From Verrucomicrobiaceae bacterium (GTDB lineage: Bacteria > Verrucomicrobiota > Verrucomicrobiia > Verrucomicrobiales > Verrucomicrobiaceae), in assembly GCA_027489965.1 (NCBI GenBank), contig JAIXZA010000162.1, forward strand, positions 186,001 through 250,000: 64,000 bases of DNA, written 5' to 3'. Position numbers and translations under genes: made by a program. The notes under the pieces were generated by a model. It was not told the DNA's origin. It worked only from the letters and a program-made list of their open reading frames with translations, and made no database searches. Below are positions 8,947-19,012 of the stretch, in pieces. Position 1 is the stretch's first letter. Each line of letters begins with the position of its first letter.

Positions 8947-9684
8947 CTATTTACCGCTAAAAAACGGTGCGCTAGAAAGAAGCCAAATACTGATGGTGTG
9001 GTTTTGTTCCCATTTGTCACCACCGCGTTTTTGGATGGTTTGCTCCATGAAGCCGACCTCTAAACGTGTGAATGGTGTCAATTTGCGACCAATGCCAATG
9101 AAAGCACGGTTTTGGTCAAAATTGTTCTTTTTGACGTTACCGCCAAAGTTAAAGAAGACTTCATCCCAAAGGGAAAGGTAGGTTTTCTTGTCCTGTGTCA
9201 GTGGGATGCTGGTGCGTAGCATGTAGCGGATGCGGTTCTCACCGCGCCAGTTGATGGTCTCTCCGCTAACCTTAGCCTGCTCTTCAATCCAGCGCTGTTC
9301 CAGGCGGACGCGGTGCTGCCATTCGAGCCCGAAGAGATTCATTTTATAAACGGCTTGCTCCCAGATGCGGTGCTCGTCGAATTCGTGGAGAGAAGGAAAC
9401 TCACCGTAAGGGTAAGTTTTTACGTAGCCATAGCCTGCGCTGACAGTCAGTGTAGGACTGATGGTATAATTGATACCGGGACGAATGAGTAACTGTTGCC
9501 ATTCATTCCCCCAGTCTTCTCGTCGATTTTGAATTTCAAGGTGGAGGCCCCAAGGAGAATTGAGCAGAGGATGATCCCCCACATAGTTCAGCCAGAGATG
9601 GTATTGGTCTGCATGTTGATCAGCTGCATGAGCACTTACAAGGCTAGCGAGCGCGAGCCATAGATAAAGAAAACGGCTTTTCAT
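8947..9684 (-). CDS. DUF2490-type outer-membrane beta-barrel-like protein (start reassigned to MKSRFLYLWL)
   Basis: Signal peptide MKSRFLYLWLALASLVSAHA; QYHLWLNYVGDHPL...WQQLLIRPGINYTISPTLTVSAGYGYVKTYPYG. Confidence 0.75.
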   Translation of the reverse strand: MKSRFLYLWLALASLVSAHAADQHADQYHLWLNYVGDHPLLNSPWGLHLEIQNRREDWGNEWQQLLIRPGINYTISPTLTVSAGYGYVKTYPYGEFPSLHEFDEHRIWEQAVYKMNLFGLEWQHRVRLEQRWIEEQAKVSGETINWRGENRIRYMLRTSIPLTQDKKTYLSLWDEVFFNFGGNVKKNNFDQNRAFIGIGRKLTPFTRLEVGFMEQTIQKRGGDKWEQNHTISIWLLSSAPFFSGK

Positions 9685-9697
9685 GGAAGAAGATGGG

Positions 9698-11383
9698 TTA
9701 AGCATGAAGACGGGCTGCGTGCGGGTGAGCTGATACAGGTTTAAATTCTTCAAGGCCAGCTAGATAAAGTTCACGATTTTCGAGTTTCCAATCTTGGGCA
9801 AGTTCTTCAAGCTTCTTGATCACGCTGTGATCGATAAAACTAGCAGATGAAAGGTCCACCGTCACTTTTTTGTGTGTGGACAATGTCACGATCACACCAC
9901 GTAAACCTAACCAGTTGCTGAAAATGGCGGCTTGCTCAATCTTAACGACGGGATGATCACCAGACTCATCCACGGAGGATTTGTGACTGAAAAGGTTCGA
10001 GATGCCTACTTTACCAGCAATGACATGCAGGATCAGTTTCATTAAAATCCCGACGGCTACTCCAATGAGAAGATCTGTGGCCAGGGTGGCGATTAAGGTG
10101 GTCACAAAGACGATCAGCTGACCTTTGCCGACTTCTAACATGTGCATAAACTCTTTTGGCGAGGCTAGATTGTAGCCGGTAAAGACGAGCATCGCTGCGA
10201 GTGCAGGGAGCGGGATCTTGTTTAGCAGGAAAGGAACGCTAGCTACCATGATGAGAAGGAAGGCACCATGCCAAAAATTTGCCCAGCGAGTGCGGGCACC
10301 GTTGCTTTTATTGGCGGAAGAACGGACGATTTCTGAGATCATGGGTAGGCCACCAATGCAGGATACCAGGGTATTGGCCGCGCCGACACCCAGAAGGTCA
10401 CGGCTCAGATTCGTGCGGCGTTGCCATGGGTCGAGTAAGTCGATAGCCTTTGCGCTCAGGAGTGACTCCAGGCTGCCGATAAGGGCAAACATGGCGATCC
10501 AGTAAATACCTGTGCTGCTAGCGATGCGGGAGAAATCAGGGAAGGCAATGCCATCTGCCATGTTAAGAGGCAGACTGACCAAGAAAGCCGAATCTAGTTT
10601 CAAATACATGCTCATGGGAATGCCATAAAGCAGCGCCCAAACCGGGCCAGGAATGAGCTGAACGATGCCCACTTTGATCCAAGGGCGCAGGAAGAGAATG
10701 GCCAGACAGCCCAGACCGACGATGGCTGCGCTTACATTCATATGGCTGAGGCTATCAGGGATTTTGCCGAGAAGTTCAAAAGCCTCACCGTGGGGATGAA
10801 GCGCCTTAATGGAGTTGCCCAACAGCATGACATGCACCTGTTTGGAAATGATGATGACGCCAATAGCCGCAAGCATGCCGTGAACGGCGGCGACTGGGAA
10901 AAACTCGGCCAACTTGCCCATTTTGAAGAGACCGAATAGCATCTGAATGACGCCAGCAACGACGCCCACTGCTAACATGCAGCGGTACCCCACTTGGTCG
11001 GGCTCACCAGGGACGGTGCTGAATGCAGCCACAGTTCCCAAGACAATCGCGATCATGCCAGCTGCCGGACCCTTAATGGTCAGTTCAGAATCACTCAAAA
11101 AGGTGGCTAGTAGTCCACCCACAATGGCTGTGAAAATACCTGCAATGGGTGGGCAGCCGCTTGCTTTTGAAATGGCGAGGCACAATGGCAACGCGATGAG
11201 GAAGACCAAAAATCCTGAAAGGATATCCTTGCTGAAGTAAGTTCTGAAGCCAGCTAGGTTGCCGATGGGTGTCGGGCCTTCGGGTTTTGAGGTGGGTGCA
11301 GGTGCAGACATGAGGGCAGTGTTGGTGAGGGTTATTCTGAACGTTAATATTGACGCCCAGACTTCAAAGAAAATACATCCCAT
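9698..11383 (-). CDS. SulP-family inorganic anion transporter with C-terminal STAS domain
   Basis: [36 protein letters not shown]...[15 protein letters not shown]-terminal [26 protein letters not shown]; likely start MSAPAPTSK. Confidence 0.9.
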   Translation of the reverse strand: MGCIFFEVWASILTFRITLTNTALMSAPAPTSKPEGPTPIGNLAGFRTYFSKDILSGFLVFLIALPLCLAISKASGCPPIAGIFTAIVGGLLATFLSDSELTIKGPAAGMIAIVLGTVAAFSTVPGEPDQVGYRCMLAVGVVAGVIQMLFGLFKMGKLAEFFPVAAVHGMLAAIGVIIISKQVHVMLLGNSIKALHPHGEAFELLGKIPDSLSHMNVSAAIVGLGCLAILFLRPWIKVGIVQLIPGPVWALLYGIPMSMYLKLDSAFLVSLPLNMADGIAFPDFSRIASSTGIYWIAMFALIGSLESLLSAKAIDLLDPWQRRTNLSRDLLGVGAANTLVSCIGGLPMISEIVRSSANKSNGARTRWANFWHGAFLLIMVASVPFLLNKIPLPALAAMLVFTGYNLASPKEFMHMLEVGKGQLIVFVTTLIATLATDLLIGVAVGILMKLILHVIAGKVGISNLFSHKSSVDESGDHPVVKIEQAAIFSNWLGLRGVIVTLSTHKKVTVDLSSASFIDHSVIKKLEELAQDWKLENRELYLAGLEEFKPVSAHPHAARLHA

Positions 11384-11494
11384 CGGCAGGTTATAATAAA
11401 CCCCAGATCAGGGGTACTTCTCTTCAGGGCCGTAATACCCCCCGTGGAAGGGATGGCGCAGAGGCTGTAAGCCGTGTTCATTAGGCGTTACTAA

Positions 11495-14419
11495 ATGAGC
11501 ACGCATTCCCATTCCGACACCTGTGGCCACGATCATACCCATGACGCTCATACGCCTGGGAATACACTGACGCACCTCCGCCATGTGGTGGATCATGCGG
11601 CGCATTTTTTACCTACACAGGGCCCTATCGGGGTCTTTGTTCATCATAACACTCTCCATTCTCTCCAGCACAAGCGCTTTGAGGAAGCTGTGAAGGAGGC
11701 AGCAGATATTTTTCAAGCCGAACCCTTCCTTTCCGAAGAGACTTATCAAGCCGAGCGTCTTCGCCATCGCATCCATGCTGAGGATATTGACGATATTCTC
11801 AATCACCAGCCAGATACGGAGATCCTTCCCGGTACACTCACTCGGCGTCAACTTCGGCGGGCCATGCTGATCCCCGGCGTGCGCAGAGTGAATGGCATTA
11901 ATATTTCATGGCAAATCGAAGAGGGCGACTGGCTCACGTCCTTTAGAGAAGATCTGTCAATGGCTGCTGCCGATATGCTCGGAGCGGATACACCGAAGGC
12001 GCTTTGGGATGCTTGTCTGGAGAGGGTAAAGCCGCAACCCGCTCCAGTCGCTGGAAAGCCTATTCGTCCGCGTGATGCTTTGCTTGCTAAGTTTGGGATT
12101 GATATGGATCTTATCATCCATCCACCGTTGATCCGCCTCACGGGAGCCTACCTTGATCAGGGTATCGCTTATTGGCCCATGCCTTTGCGGGAGAAAGGCT
12201 TGCTCGTGGCAGCACGTCAAATTATGCCACAAGCGCTGGCCATTTTTCCTGCGTATCTTACGGGCGTTCGTCAGCTGTTTCTGGATCAAGAGGCCAAAAA
12301 CATGGATGCTGAATCCGTCGTTTTGGAGGCCTTGCAGCAGCTAGCTATACCTGAAATAGAATGGGAGAAATTCATTACCGAAGAACTCGTCGCCCTTCGT
12401 GGTTGGGCTGGTATGATTCGAATGTTGGAAAACGACATTACTTTATGTCCTCATGATCGCGTGCGTTGCTCAATCATGGAGTTCCTTGCTTTACGGCTTA
12501 CTTACACGGTGGCTGCCCTTCGCGACATTGCTGGAGATACCACGAGCTGGCATAGCTTCGCTTTACCCAACCCAAGTTTTGATCCGCTTACCCACGTCGC
12601 TCGTGTGTTTGATGTCGCTCAACTTCTCGGCATCACGAGTCATATGATGCGTGTGCTTTCAAGCGAGGATCTCGTTCGATTAGATCACGAAATTCTTGAG
12701 TGCAATGAAATCGAGCGGCGCCGCATCCTGCACCTTGCCTACGAGCGCCGCCATGAACGTCGGATTTTGATTCCACTGGCTAAACACCGTGCCATGCCAC
12801 CTTTAGAGCCGATCAGTGACCGTCTGGCAGCTCAGGTTGTTTTCTGCATCGATGAACGTGAGGAATCTATTCGCCGTGCTCTTGAAGAAGTCGATCCGCA
12901 GATTGAAACTGTAGGTGCCGCCGGTTTCTTTGGCGTCGCCATTGATTATGCAGGGATCGATGATGCTGGGGGTGTTTCTCTCTGCCCAGTCGTCGTCAAA
13001 CCGGCTCATTCAGTGCGTGAGGTGCCGATCACCCAGGATACCCATTTGGATGAAAAGCGACAGAGCCTGCGTCGTGCCTGGGCCAAGCTGGTCCGAAATG
13101 GATTCATTTCATCACGCACTCTCGTTCGTGGTTGGATAAGCACGGCTTGTCTGGGCTTTCTCAGCCTCTTCCCTCTCGCGCTTCGTGTGCTTACGCCGCT
13201 TGGGTATGGACGCTTCATCAAGCGTCTCAATCGTGCCTTTCTGCCAGAGCCGAAAACGGAGTTCACCTTTATGCAGGACGATCTGGCATCTCGTAATGCC
13301 ACCAGTGGCCTTGTGAGTGGCTTCACCACACAGGAAATGGCGGATCGTGTGTACTCAGTGCTCGGACCCGCAGGCTTGCACAAAGCTCACGCGCGCCTTG
13401 TGGTCATTCTGGGTCACGGCTCGACTAGTTTGAACAATCCTTATGAATCAGCCTACTGTTGTGGAGCCTGCGGAGGCCGCACAGGTGCTCCAAATGCACG
13501 TTTGTTTGCCATCATCGCTAATCGTCCGGCCGTGCGTGAAGCCTTGCGACTTAAAGGTGTCATCATTCCCGAAGATACATGGTTCTTGGGCGGTTATCAT
13601 GATACTTGCAGCGATGACGTAGAATTCTTTGACATGGATCTAATGCCCGAAACTCACCGTGGCGATCTGATTCGCGTGCGTAAGTCTCTGGACAAAGCAC
13701 GCACGCTTAGTGCTCATGAGCGGACGCGGCGGTTTGAAGCAGCAAGCTCTGACTTTACCCCTGAACTTGGATTGCGGCATGTACAAGAACGTGCTGAGCA
13801 CATTGGTGAACCAAGGCCGGAATATGGTCACTGCACCAATGCCGTGGCATATGTGGGGCGTCGTGAGTTCACTCGTGGGCTGTTTATGGATCGTCGTGCT
13901 TTCCTCATCTCGTATGATGCGACGAAGGATCCAGACAATGGGGCACTTGGACGCGTGCTGGGTGCGGTGATTCCTGTCTGTGGCGGGATCAATTTGGAAT
14001 ATTACTTTTCGACCGTTGATAACGAAGCTTATGGTAGCGGTACCAAATTACCGCATAATATCAGCGGGCTCGTCGGTGTCATGAATGGATTTCAAGGTGA
14101 TCTACGCACCGGTTTGCCGGTGCAAACGGTCGAGATCCATGAGCCTGTTCGTATTCTTTTTGTTGTAGAATCAACTCCTGAGCGGCTGATGAGTGTGATC
14201 CAAAAAAATCCTGAGCTAACAGAGTTTGTTTGCAATCAGTGGATTCGTTTAGCCACCATGGATCCAGAGGATGGTCATATGGAAGTTTATCGTGACGGCG
14301 TTTTTGAAAAACTAGAAGGCAACGAAGAGCCGCTGCCAATTGCCCAAAACTCCAGGGCCTGGTATCGAGGCAAGATGGAGCACCTTGCACTGGCACGGAT
14401 CGACCCTAAAGCCGCCTGA
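11495..14419 (+). CDS. dabA: DabA, probable inorganic carbon transporter subunit (DUF2309)
   Basis: 974 aa; VFCIDEREESIRRALEE, YCCGACGGRTGAPNARLFA, His-rich N-terminus. Confidence 0.92.
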   Translation: MSTHSHSDTCGHDHTHDAHTPGNTLTHLRHVVDHAAHFLPTQGPIGVFVHHNTLHSLQHKRFEEAVKEAADIFQAEPFLSEETYQAERLRHRIHAEDIDDILNHQPDTEILPGTLTRRQLRRAMLIPGVRRVNGINISWQIEEGDWLTSFREDLSMAAADMLGADTPKALWDACLERVKPQPAPVAGKPIRPRDALLAKFGIDMDLIIHPPLIRLTGAYLDQGIAYWPMPLREKGLLVAARQIMPQALAIFPAYLTGVRQLFLDQEAKNMDAESVVLEALQQLAIPEIEWEKFITEELVALRGWAGMIRMLENDITLCPHDRVRCSIMEFLALRLTYTVAALRDIAGDTTSWHSFALPNPSFDPLTHVARVFDVAQLLGITSHMMRVLSSEDLVRLDHEILECNEIERRRILHLAYERRHERRILIPLAKHRAMPPLEPISDRLAAQVVFCIDEREESIRRALEEVDPQIETVGAAGFFGVAIDYAGIDDAGGVSLCPVVVKPAHSVREVPITQDTHLDEKRQSLRRAWAKLVRNGFISSRTLVRGWISTACLGFLSLFPLALRVLTPLGYGRFIKRLNRAFLPEPKTEFTFMQDDLASRNATSGLVSGFTTQEMADRVYSVLGPAGLHKAHARLVVILGHGSTSLNNPYESAYCCGACGGRTGAPNARLFAIIANRPAVREALRLKGVIIPEDTWFLGGYHDTCSDDVEFFDMDLMPETHRGDLIRVRKSLDKARTLSAHERTRRFEAASSDFTPELGLRHVQERAEHIGEPRPEYGHCTNAVAYVGRREFTRGLFMDRRAFLISYDATKDPDNGALGRVLGAVIPVCGGINLEYYFSTVDNEAYGSGTKLPHNISGLVGVMNGFQGDLRTGLPVQTVEIHEPVRILFVVESTPERLMSVIQKNPELTEFVCNQWIRLATMDPEDGHMEVYRDGVFEKLEGNEEPLPIAQNSRAWYRGKMEHLALARIDPKAA

Positions 14420-14457
14420 TCGTCTCAACTGTTATCACCCCAAATTCGATTTCCGCA

Positions 14458-15798
14458 ATGTCACTGCAAAACCTTATCCTTATCCTCATTGCCACTCCTG
14501 GCATGCTTTTCCTTGGCCTGAGTATCGTCTGGCTTTTAGGGGGGAATATTCCAGAGCGTGCCATGTCACGCTTGACGAAGGCTGTCTATTCCTTGCTTGC
14601 CGTCATCACGGCTTTAATCGGCTATCAAATGTGGAGTCAAGATTTGACGTCGGTCCATGTTTCGCTTGGAGATTGGTTTACCGTGGCGCACTACGGTTTT
14701 CCCCTCTCACTCTTAATAGATAAGCTTTCACTCCCATTGGTCGGAATCACCGTAGTACTCGCTGGCATTGTCGGATCATTTTCCGTCCGTTATCTGCACC
14801 GCGATCCAGGATTTTTTCGCTTTTTTCTGTTACTGCATCTTTTCACATTCGGCGCACTTCTTGTCTTCATTGCGGATTCACTTGATCTATTGATCGGTGG
14901 TTGGGAGCTTGTCGGGATTACCTCTGTGATGCTTATCGCTTTCTTTCAGTATCGTCCTGATCCGGTTCGGAATGCGCTTCGTGTTTTTGGTACTTATCGC
15001 ATTGCAGATTTATTCATGTTGGTGGCAGTCTTTCTTGCGCATCATTGGTTTGGCACAGCCTCCTGGGGTGGCATGTTTAGCGGAGATTGGCCAGGACACA
15101 TGAATAAGCTCGATGGTGGTGCGGCCAGTTTCATTGCCGTTCTCCTTGTTTTTGCCGCGAGTGGCAAAGCCTCACAAGGCCCCTTCTGTGGCTGGCTTCC
15201 GCGTGCCATGGAAGGCCCGACTCCATCAAGCGCTGTCTTTTATGGCGCTATCTCTGTCCACGCGGGGGCTTATCTACTGCTTCGCGTTCAGCCTCTCATT
15301 CATTCATCATGGATTGCTACGAGTTTAGTAATCTTTATTGGCCTGACGACAGCTTTTCTTGGCACAATGGTTCATCGCACGTGTGCAGATGCGAAGACTT
15401 CACTCGCCTATGCTTCGCAGACGCAGTTGGGTCTCATCTTTGCCGAGATCGGCTTTGGCTGGACGACCTTCGCAGTGATTCATCTCGTCAGTCATGCGAT
15501 GCTGCGCACCCTGCAGTTCCTGCGCTCCCCATCCATGTTGCGTGACTACAATCGTGTCCACGCAGCTGCTGGCGGCAAGATTGATCCCACAGGCGAATAC
15601 TTTGAATCATTGTTACCAAAATCGATTCAAATCTGGCTCTATCGCTTTGCCCTCGGTCGTGGTTTTTATGATGCCATTTTAGATCGCTTCATCATAGCCC
15701 CCGTAATGGCCGTTGCTCGTTTTCTAGCCATTTTTGATCCCGATATTTCGCCCCCCAAAGTTGAGCCGATTACTCAGCCAACGACTTTGAAGAACTAG
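14458..15798 (+). CDS. dabB: DabB-type proton-conducting membrane subunit (NuoL/MrpA-like)
   Basis: Polytopic; GGWELVGITSVMLIAFFQYRPDPVRNALRVF, SGKASQGPFCGWLPRAMEGPTPSSAVFYGAISVHAGAYLLLR. Confidence 0.88.
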   Translation: MSLQNLILILIATPGMLFLGLSIVWLLGGNIPERAMSRLTKAVYSLLAVITALIGYQMWSQDLTSVHVSLGDWFTVAHYGFPLSLLIDKLSLPLVGITVVLAGIVGSFSVRYLHRDPGFFRFFLLLHLFTFGALLVFIADSLDLLIGGWELVGITSVMLIAFFQYRPDPVRNALRVFGTYRIADLFMLVAVFLAHHWFGTASWGGMFSGDWPGHMNKLDGGAASFIAVLLVFAASGKASQGPFCGWLPRAMEGPTPSSAVFYGAISVHAGAYLLLRVQPLIHSSWIATSLVIFIGLTTAFLGTMVHRTCADAKTSLAYASQTQLGLIFAEIGFGWTTFAVIHLVSHAMLRTLQFLRSPSMLRDYNRVHAAAGGKIDPTGEYFESLLPKSIQIWLYRFALGRGFYDAILDRFIIAPVMAVARFLAIFDPDISPPKVEPITQPTTLKN

Positions 15799-15802
15799 CC
15801 CA

Positions 15803-17224
15803 TTGAAGCCCTTTCCCATGCAATTCCTTTCGTTACCATACATCTCCATTGGCATTGGCTCCTTAATCATAGGTGCCTGCATTTCATTGCGTTCAAAAAG
15901 CCCACGTATGGGTGCCGTTTTGTCATCCATCATTGCCTTTTTGAGCTTTCTTTTAGCCGCACGTGAAGTGGCGCTCATCAATCATGGGCGCTTATTTGAC
16001 CCTTTCTTAACTTGGTTTGATGCCGATGGTTTAGATGCGGTCCCGATGGCGTTCTTTGCCGCATTAACCGTTATGTTTGTCACCGTTGCACCCAAACGCG
16101 ATGCGGGGGGGCGTTCTCTTGCGGGGATGCTGATCATCGCAGCCGCGACGCAGATTTCGTATGCTGGAGCAAATTTAGCTGTCTTGGCTACCGGCTGGTG
16201 GCTCACTTGCGCGCCTTTTATTCTGGGGATGTTTGGCAAATATCCCGGTCGGCGGTTTGAAAATACGTTTCTGATTGCTAGCTCCATCGCTCTGACTGCC
16301 GGCATTCTACTTTTGCACCACATTGAAATCGATGAACTTTCCCACACCTCCATGCTGGCCTTTGGGTTGCTCATCATAGCGGTTGTCTTGCGGAAAGGAG
16401 TGTTTCCTTTTCATGGCTGGATGGTGCACGCTTTTGAGTATGGCCCGCTTCTTCCCACCGCGCTTCTTTTTAATGGACATCTCGGGGCATTACTCATCGC
16501 CAGATCTGAGACGACGGCTTTACCAGTGACTGCCAAACATGCTCTTGATATTCTCGGTATGGTGGCCTTAGCAACCACGGTGATTACAAGTGTCCGCGCT
16601 TTTGCAGAGAAAAAGCCACGTCGTCTTCTCGCCTATCTATGTCTCAGTCAGGCTAGCTTTATTCTCGTTGGGTTTGCCACTGCGAATGTGCAGGGTATCA
16701 CTGGCGGACTGATTCACTGGCTTGTGGTCTCCACAGCGTCGGCGGGTCTCATCTGCATCGTTCGTATGCTGGAAGTGCGTTTGAGTGTGATTGATGATCC
16801 ATCTGGTCATCTGGGTCTTGCTACGAAAGCGCCAAGACTCGCCACTTTCTTCCTCGTATGTGGACTCGCTTTGATTGGCTTGCCAGGCACGCTTGGCTAC
16901 TGCGCAGAGGATCTGCTCTTTCACGGCGCTTTGGAAAATCATCCCTGGGTCGGTCTTTGTTTGCCTATAGCTACGGCCTTCAATGCCATCAATATCATGC
17001 GCCTCTTCAGCATCCTCTTCCTTGGCGTATTGCCGAAGCATGTCATTGATATTCCCGATGCTCTGCCAAGAGAGCGCTGGCCACTGGTGGCATGCGTTCT
17101 CTTTTTAGTGATAGGTGGACTGCTTCCTGCACGCATCGTCTCGTGGCGGTCTGATGCTGCAGATCAGATCTCTGGTGCTCTTGATTACCAAGAACCGCAT
17201 ACACCCTCTGCATCAGGGCATTAG
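15803..17224 (+). CDS. Second, divergent NuoL/NuoM-like membrane subunit of the dab locus
   Basis: Polytopic; RKGVFPFHGWMVHAFEYGPLLPTALLFNGHLGALLIAR resembles the antiporter quinone/proton channel motif; 4 bp after dabB stop. Confidence 0.75.
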   Translation: MKPFPMQFLSLPYISIGIGSLIIGACISLRSKSPRMGAVLSSIIAFLSFLLAAREVALINHGRLFDPFLTWFDADGLDAVPMAFFAALTVMFVTVAPKRDAGGRSLAGMLIIAAATQISYAGANLAVLATGWWLTCAPFILGMFGKYPGRRFENTFLIASSIALTAGILLLHHIEIDELSHTSMLAFGLLIIAVVLRKGVFPFHGWMVHAFEYGPLLPTALLFNGHLGALLIARSETTALPVTAKHALDILGMVALATTVITSVRAFAEKKPRRLLAYLCLSQASFILVGFATANVQGITGGLIHWLVVSTASAGLICIVRMLEVRLSVIDDPSGHLGLATKAPRLATFFLVCGLALIGLPGTLGYCAEDLLFHGALENHPWVGLCLPIATAFNAINIMRLFSILFLGVLPKHVIDIPDALPRERWPLVACVLFLVIGGLLPARIVSWRSDAADQISGALDYQEPHTPSASGH

Positions 17225-17234
17225 AACATCTAAC

Positions 17235-17867
17235 TCACTTTTTCTTTGTCTCCAGCTTATGCTTGATCACTTCAATGGCGATGGGTAGCACAGAGACAAA
17301 GATGATGAGTAAGGAGACGAGTTTGAAATTGCTTTTGATGATGGGGATGTTTCCAAGGGCGTAGCCGAGCATTGAAATACTGACCACCCAGAGCAATCCG
17401 CCACCCAGACTGAAAGTGAGAAACCGACCATAATCCATTCGGCCAAAGCCAGCCGTGAAAGGTGCAAAGGTGCGGACAATCGGCACAAATCGAGCAATGA
17501 TAATGGCGCGGCCACCGTGTTTCACAAAGAAGTGTTCGGTTTTGGCTAGATAGTCACGTTTGAACCAGCGCTGGGTGACGATCCAGGCACCTGATTTACG
17601 ACCGATCCAGTAATTCAAATTGTCACCAATGATCGCTGCCAGCATCAGTAGAGGAATGATGATCTCAATACGAAGCAGTCCCTGAGCAGCAAGGGCACCG
17701 ACGGCAAACAGGAGTGAATCTCCCGGAAGAAAGGGAGTAACGACCAGACCCGTCTCACAGAAGACGATGGCAAACAGCAGGATGTAAATGGCCGTGCGAT
17801 GCTCTTCGGCAAAGCCTTGGAGATGTTTATCCACATGGAGAACGTAATCAATGAACTGACTAATCAT
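17235..17867 (-). CDS. DedA-family membrane protein
   Basis: FCETGLVVTPFLPGDSLLFAVGALAA, GDNLNYWIGR, FVPIVRTFAPFTAGFGRMDYGRFL. Confidence 0.93.
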   Translation of the reverse strand: MISQFIDYVLHVDKHLQGFAEEHRTAIYILLFAIVFCETGLVVTPFLPGDSLLFAVGALAAQGLLRIEIIIPLLMLAAIIGDNLNYWIGRKSGAWIVTQRWFKRDYLAKTEHFFVKHGGRAIIIARFVPIVRTFAPFTAGFGRMDYGRFLTFSLGGGLLWVVSISMLGYALGNIPIIKSNFKLVSLLIIFVSVLPIAIEVIKHKLETKKK

Positions 17868-17966
17868 GAGGCCGCGACTGTCCGTTCTTTGTGCTTAGCA
17901 GCAAATGGAAAAGTACAAGCATATTCACACTTGCAGAACCCTTGTATTCCGTCCCAAGATGAGAGT

Positions 17967-18464
17967 ATGGAATCCCACGAAGTCATTCGCAACGCTTTAT
18001 CCAAGGCCCACGTTAAGGAAGTCGCTGAAAAGATGGGCGTGTCCCTTTCACTCGTTTACAAGTGGGGTGAAGGAGCTGATCCCAAAAGTGGCAGCGGCAC
18101 GAGTAATCCTTTAGATCGTGTCCATGACCTCTACGAAAACACGCAGGATGATCATTTGATCCAATGGCTATGCAATAAAGCCGATGGATATTTTGTCAAA
18201 AATCCGCCTACTAATAAAAAGCCAGGTAGAGAGGTCATGCCAGCAACCCAGGAGATCGTACAGCAATTCGCGGACCTGCTTTCAGCTATCAGTCACGCTG
18301 CTTCTGATAATAGCATCAGCGTCGCCGAATCAGGCCACATTCGTCATGAGTGGGATGAACTAAAGCGTCTGACTGAGCGCTTTGTCAAATGGTGTGAGGT
18401 GGGTGATTTCGTTCACCTCGCCGATGATCTTAAAGTGAATCGCAGCAGTGGATCAAAGCTTTAA
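17967..18464 (+). CDS. Phage CII/CP76-like helix-turn-helix regulator (start reassigned to MESHEVIRN)
   Basis: MESHEVIRNALSKAHVKEVAEKMGVSLSLVYKWGEG... HTH followed by helical C-terminus. Confidence 0.6.
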   Translation: MESHEVIRNALSKAHVKEVAEKMGVSLSLVYKWGEGADPKSGSGTSNPLDRVHDLYENTQDDHLIQWLCNKADGYFVKNPPTNKKPGREVMPATQEIVQQFADLLSAISHAASDNSISVAESGHIRHEWDELKRLTERFVKWCEVGDFVHLADDLKVNRSSGSKL

Positions 18465-18525
18465 ATCGTTTGGTCATTCTTTGAGACGTACGTGTTAAGT
18501 AACTTCTTCTTGGTACAAGAGACTC

Positions 18526-18897
18526 TCACTTCAGGCCTTTGACCTCAAATCCTTCGGCTTCAAGAACAGTTCGTATTTTGGCAGGTTGATCGCCTTGGAT
18601 TTCGATGCGTTTATCTTTGACGGTTCCACCACAACCACAAGCTGAACGCACGCGTTTGGCAATCTTTTCTATGACTGAAACAGGTAGATGGGTGGCGAAG
18701 TCTTTGATTACAATGACCGTTTTTCCCCCACGATGCGCTGTCTCACGTTGGAGAGTGACGCGGCCCATTTTCCACAGTCTCTGTGGAGAGCCTTCAGTGC
18801 CCTTCTCTGGTGGGCCAGGAGGCAAATCAGGGATGCTAAGATTGGCGAATGGATTGATGCTGGAGTCCGGTTTCATGGCTTTGGATTGGCTAACCAT
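18526..18897 (-). CDS. SUI1/YciH-family translation initiation factor-like protein
   Basis: VTLQRETAHRGGKTVIVIKDF...CGCGGTVKDKRIEIQGDQPAKIRTVLEAEGFEVKGLK. Confidence 0.9.
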   Translation of the reverse strand: MVSQSKAMKPDSSINPFANLSIPDLPPGPPEKGTEGSPQRLWKMGRVTLQRETAHRGGKTVIVIKDFATHLPVSVIEKIAKRVRSACGCGGTVKDKRIEIQGDQPAKIRTVLEAEGFEVKGLK

Positions 18898-19012
18898 TCA
18901 CTTCAAGTTTAAGCCAAATCGGTTCAAGAGAGAAACATTTCATAGGCATAAAAATGGCAATGACCGATCTTCTGGATCCAATCATTGCCGCTTTCGAAGA
19001 TTAAAGGCGTCT

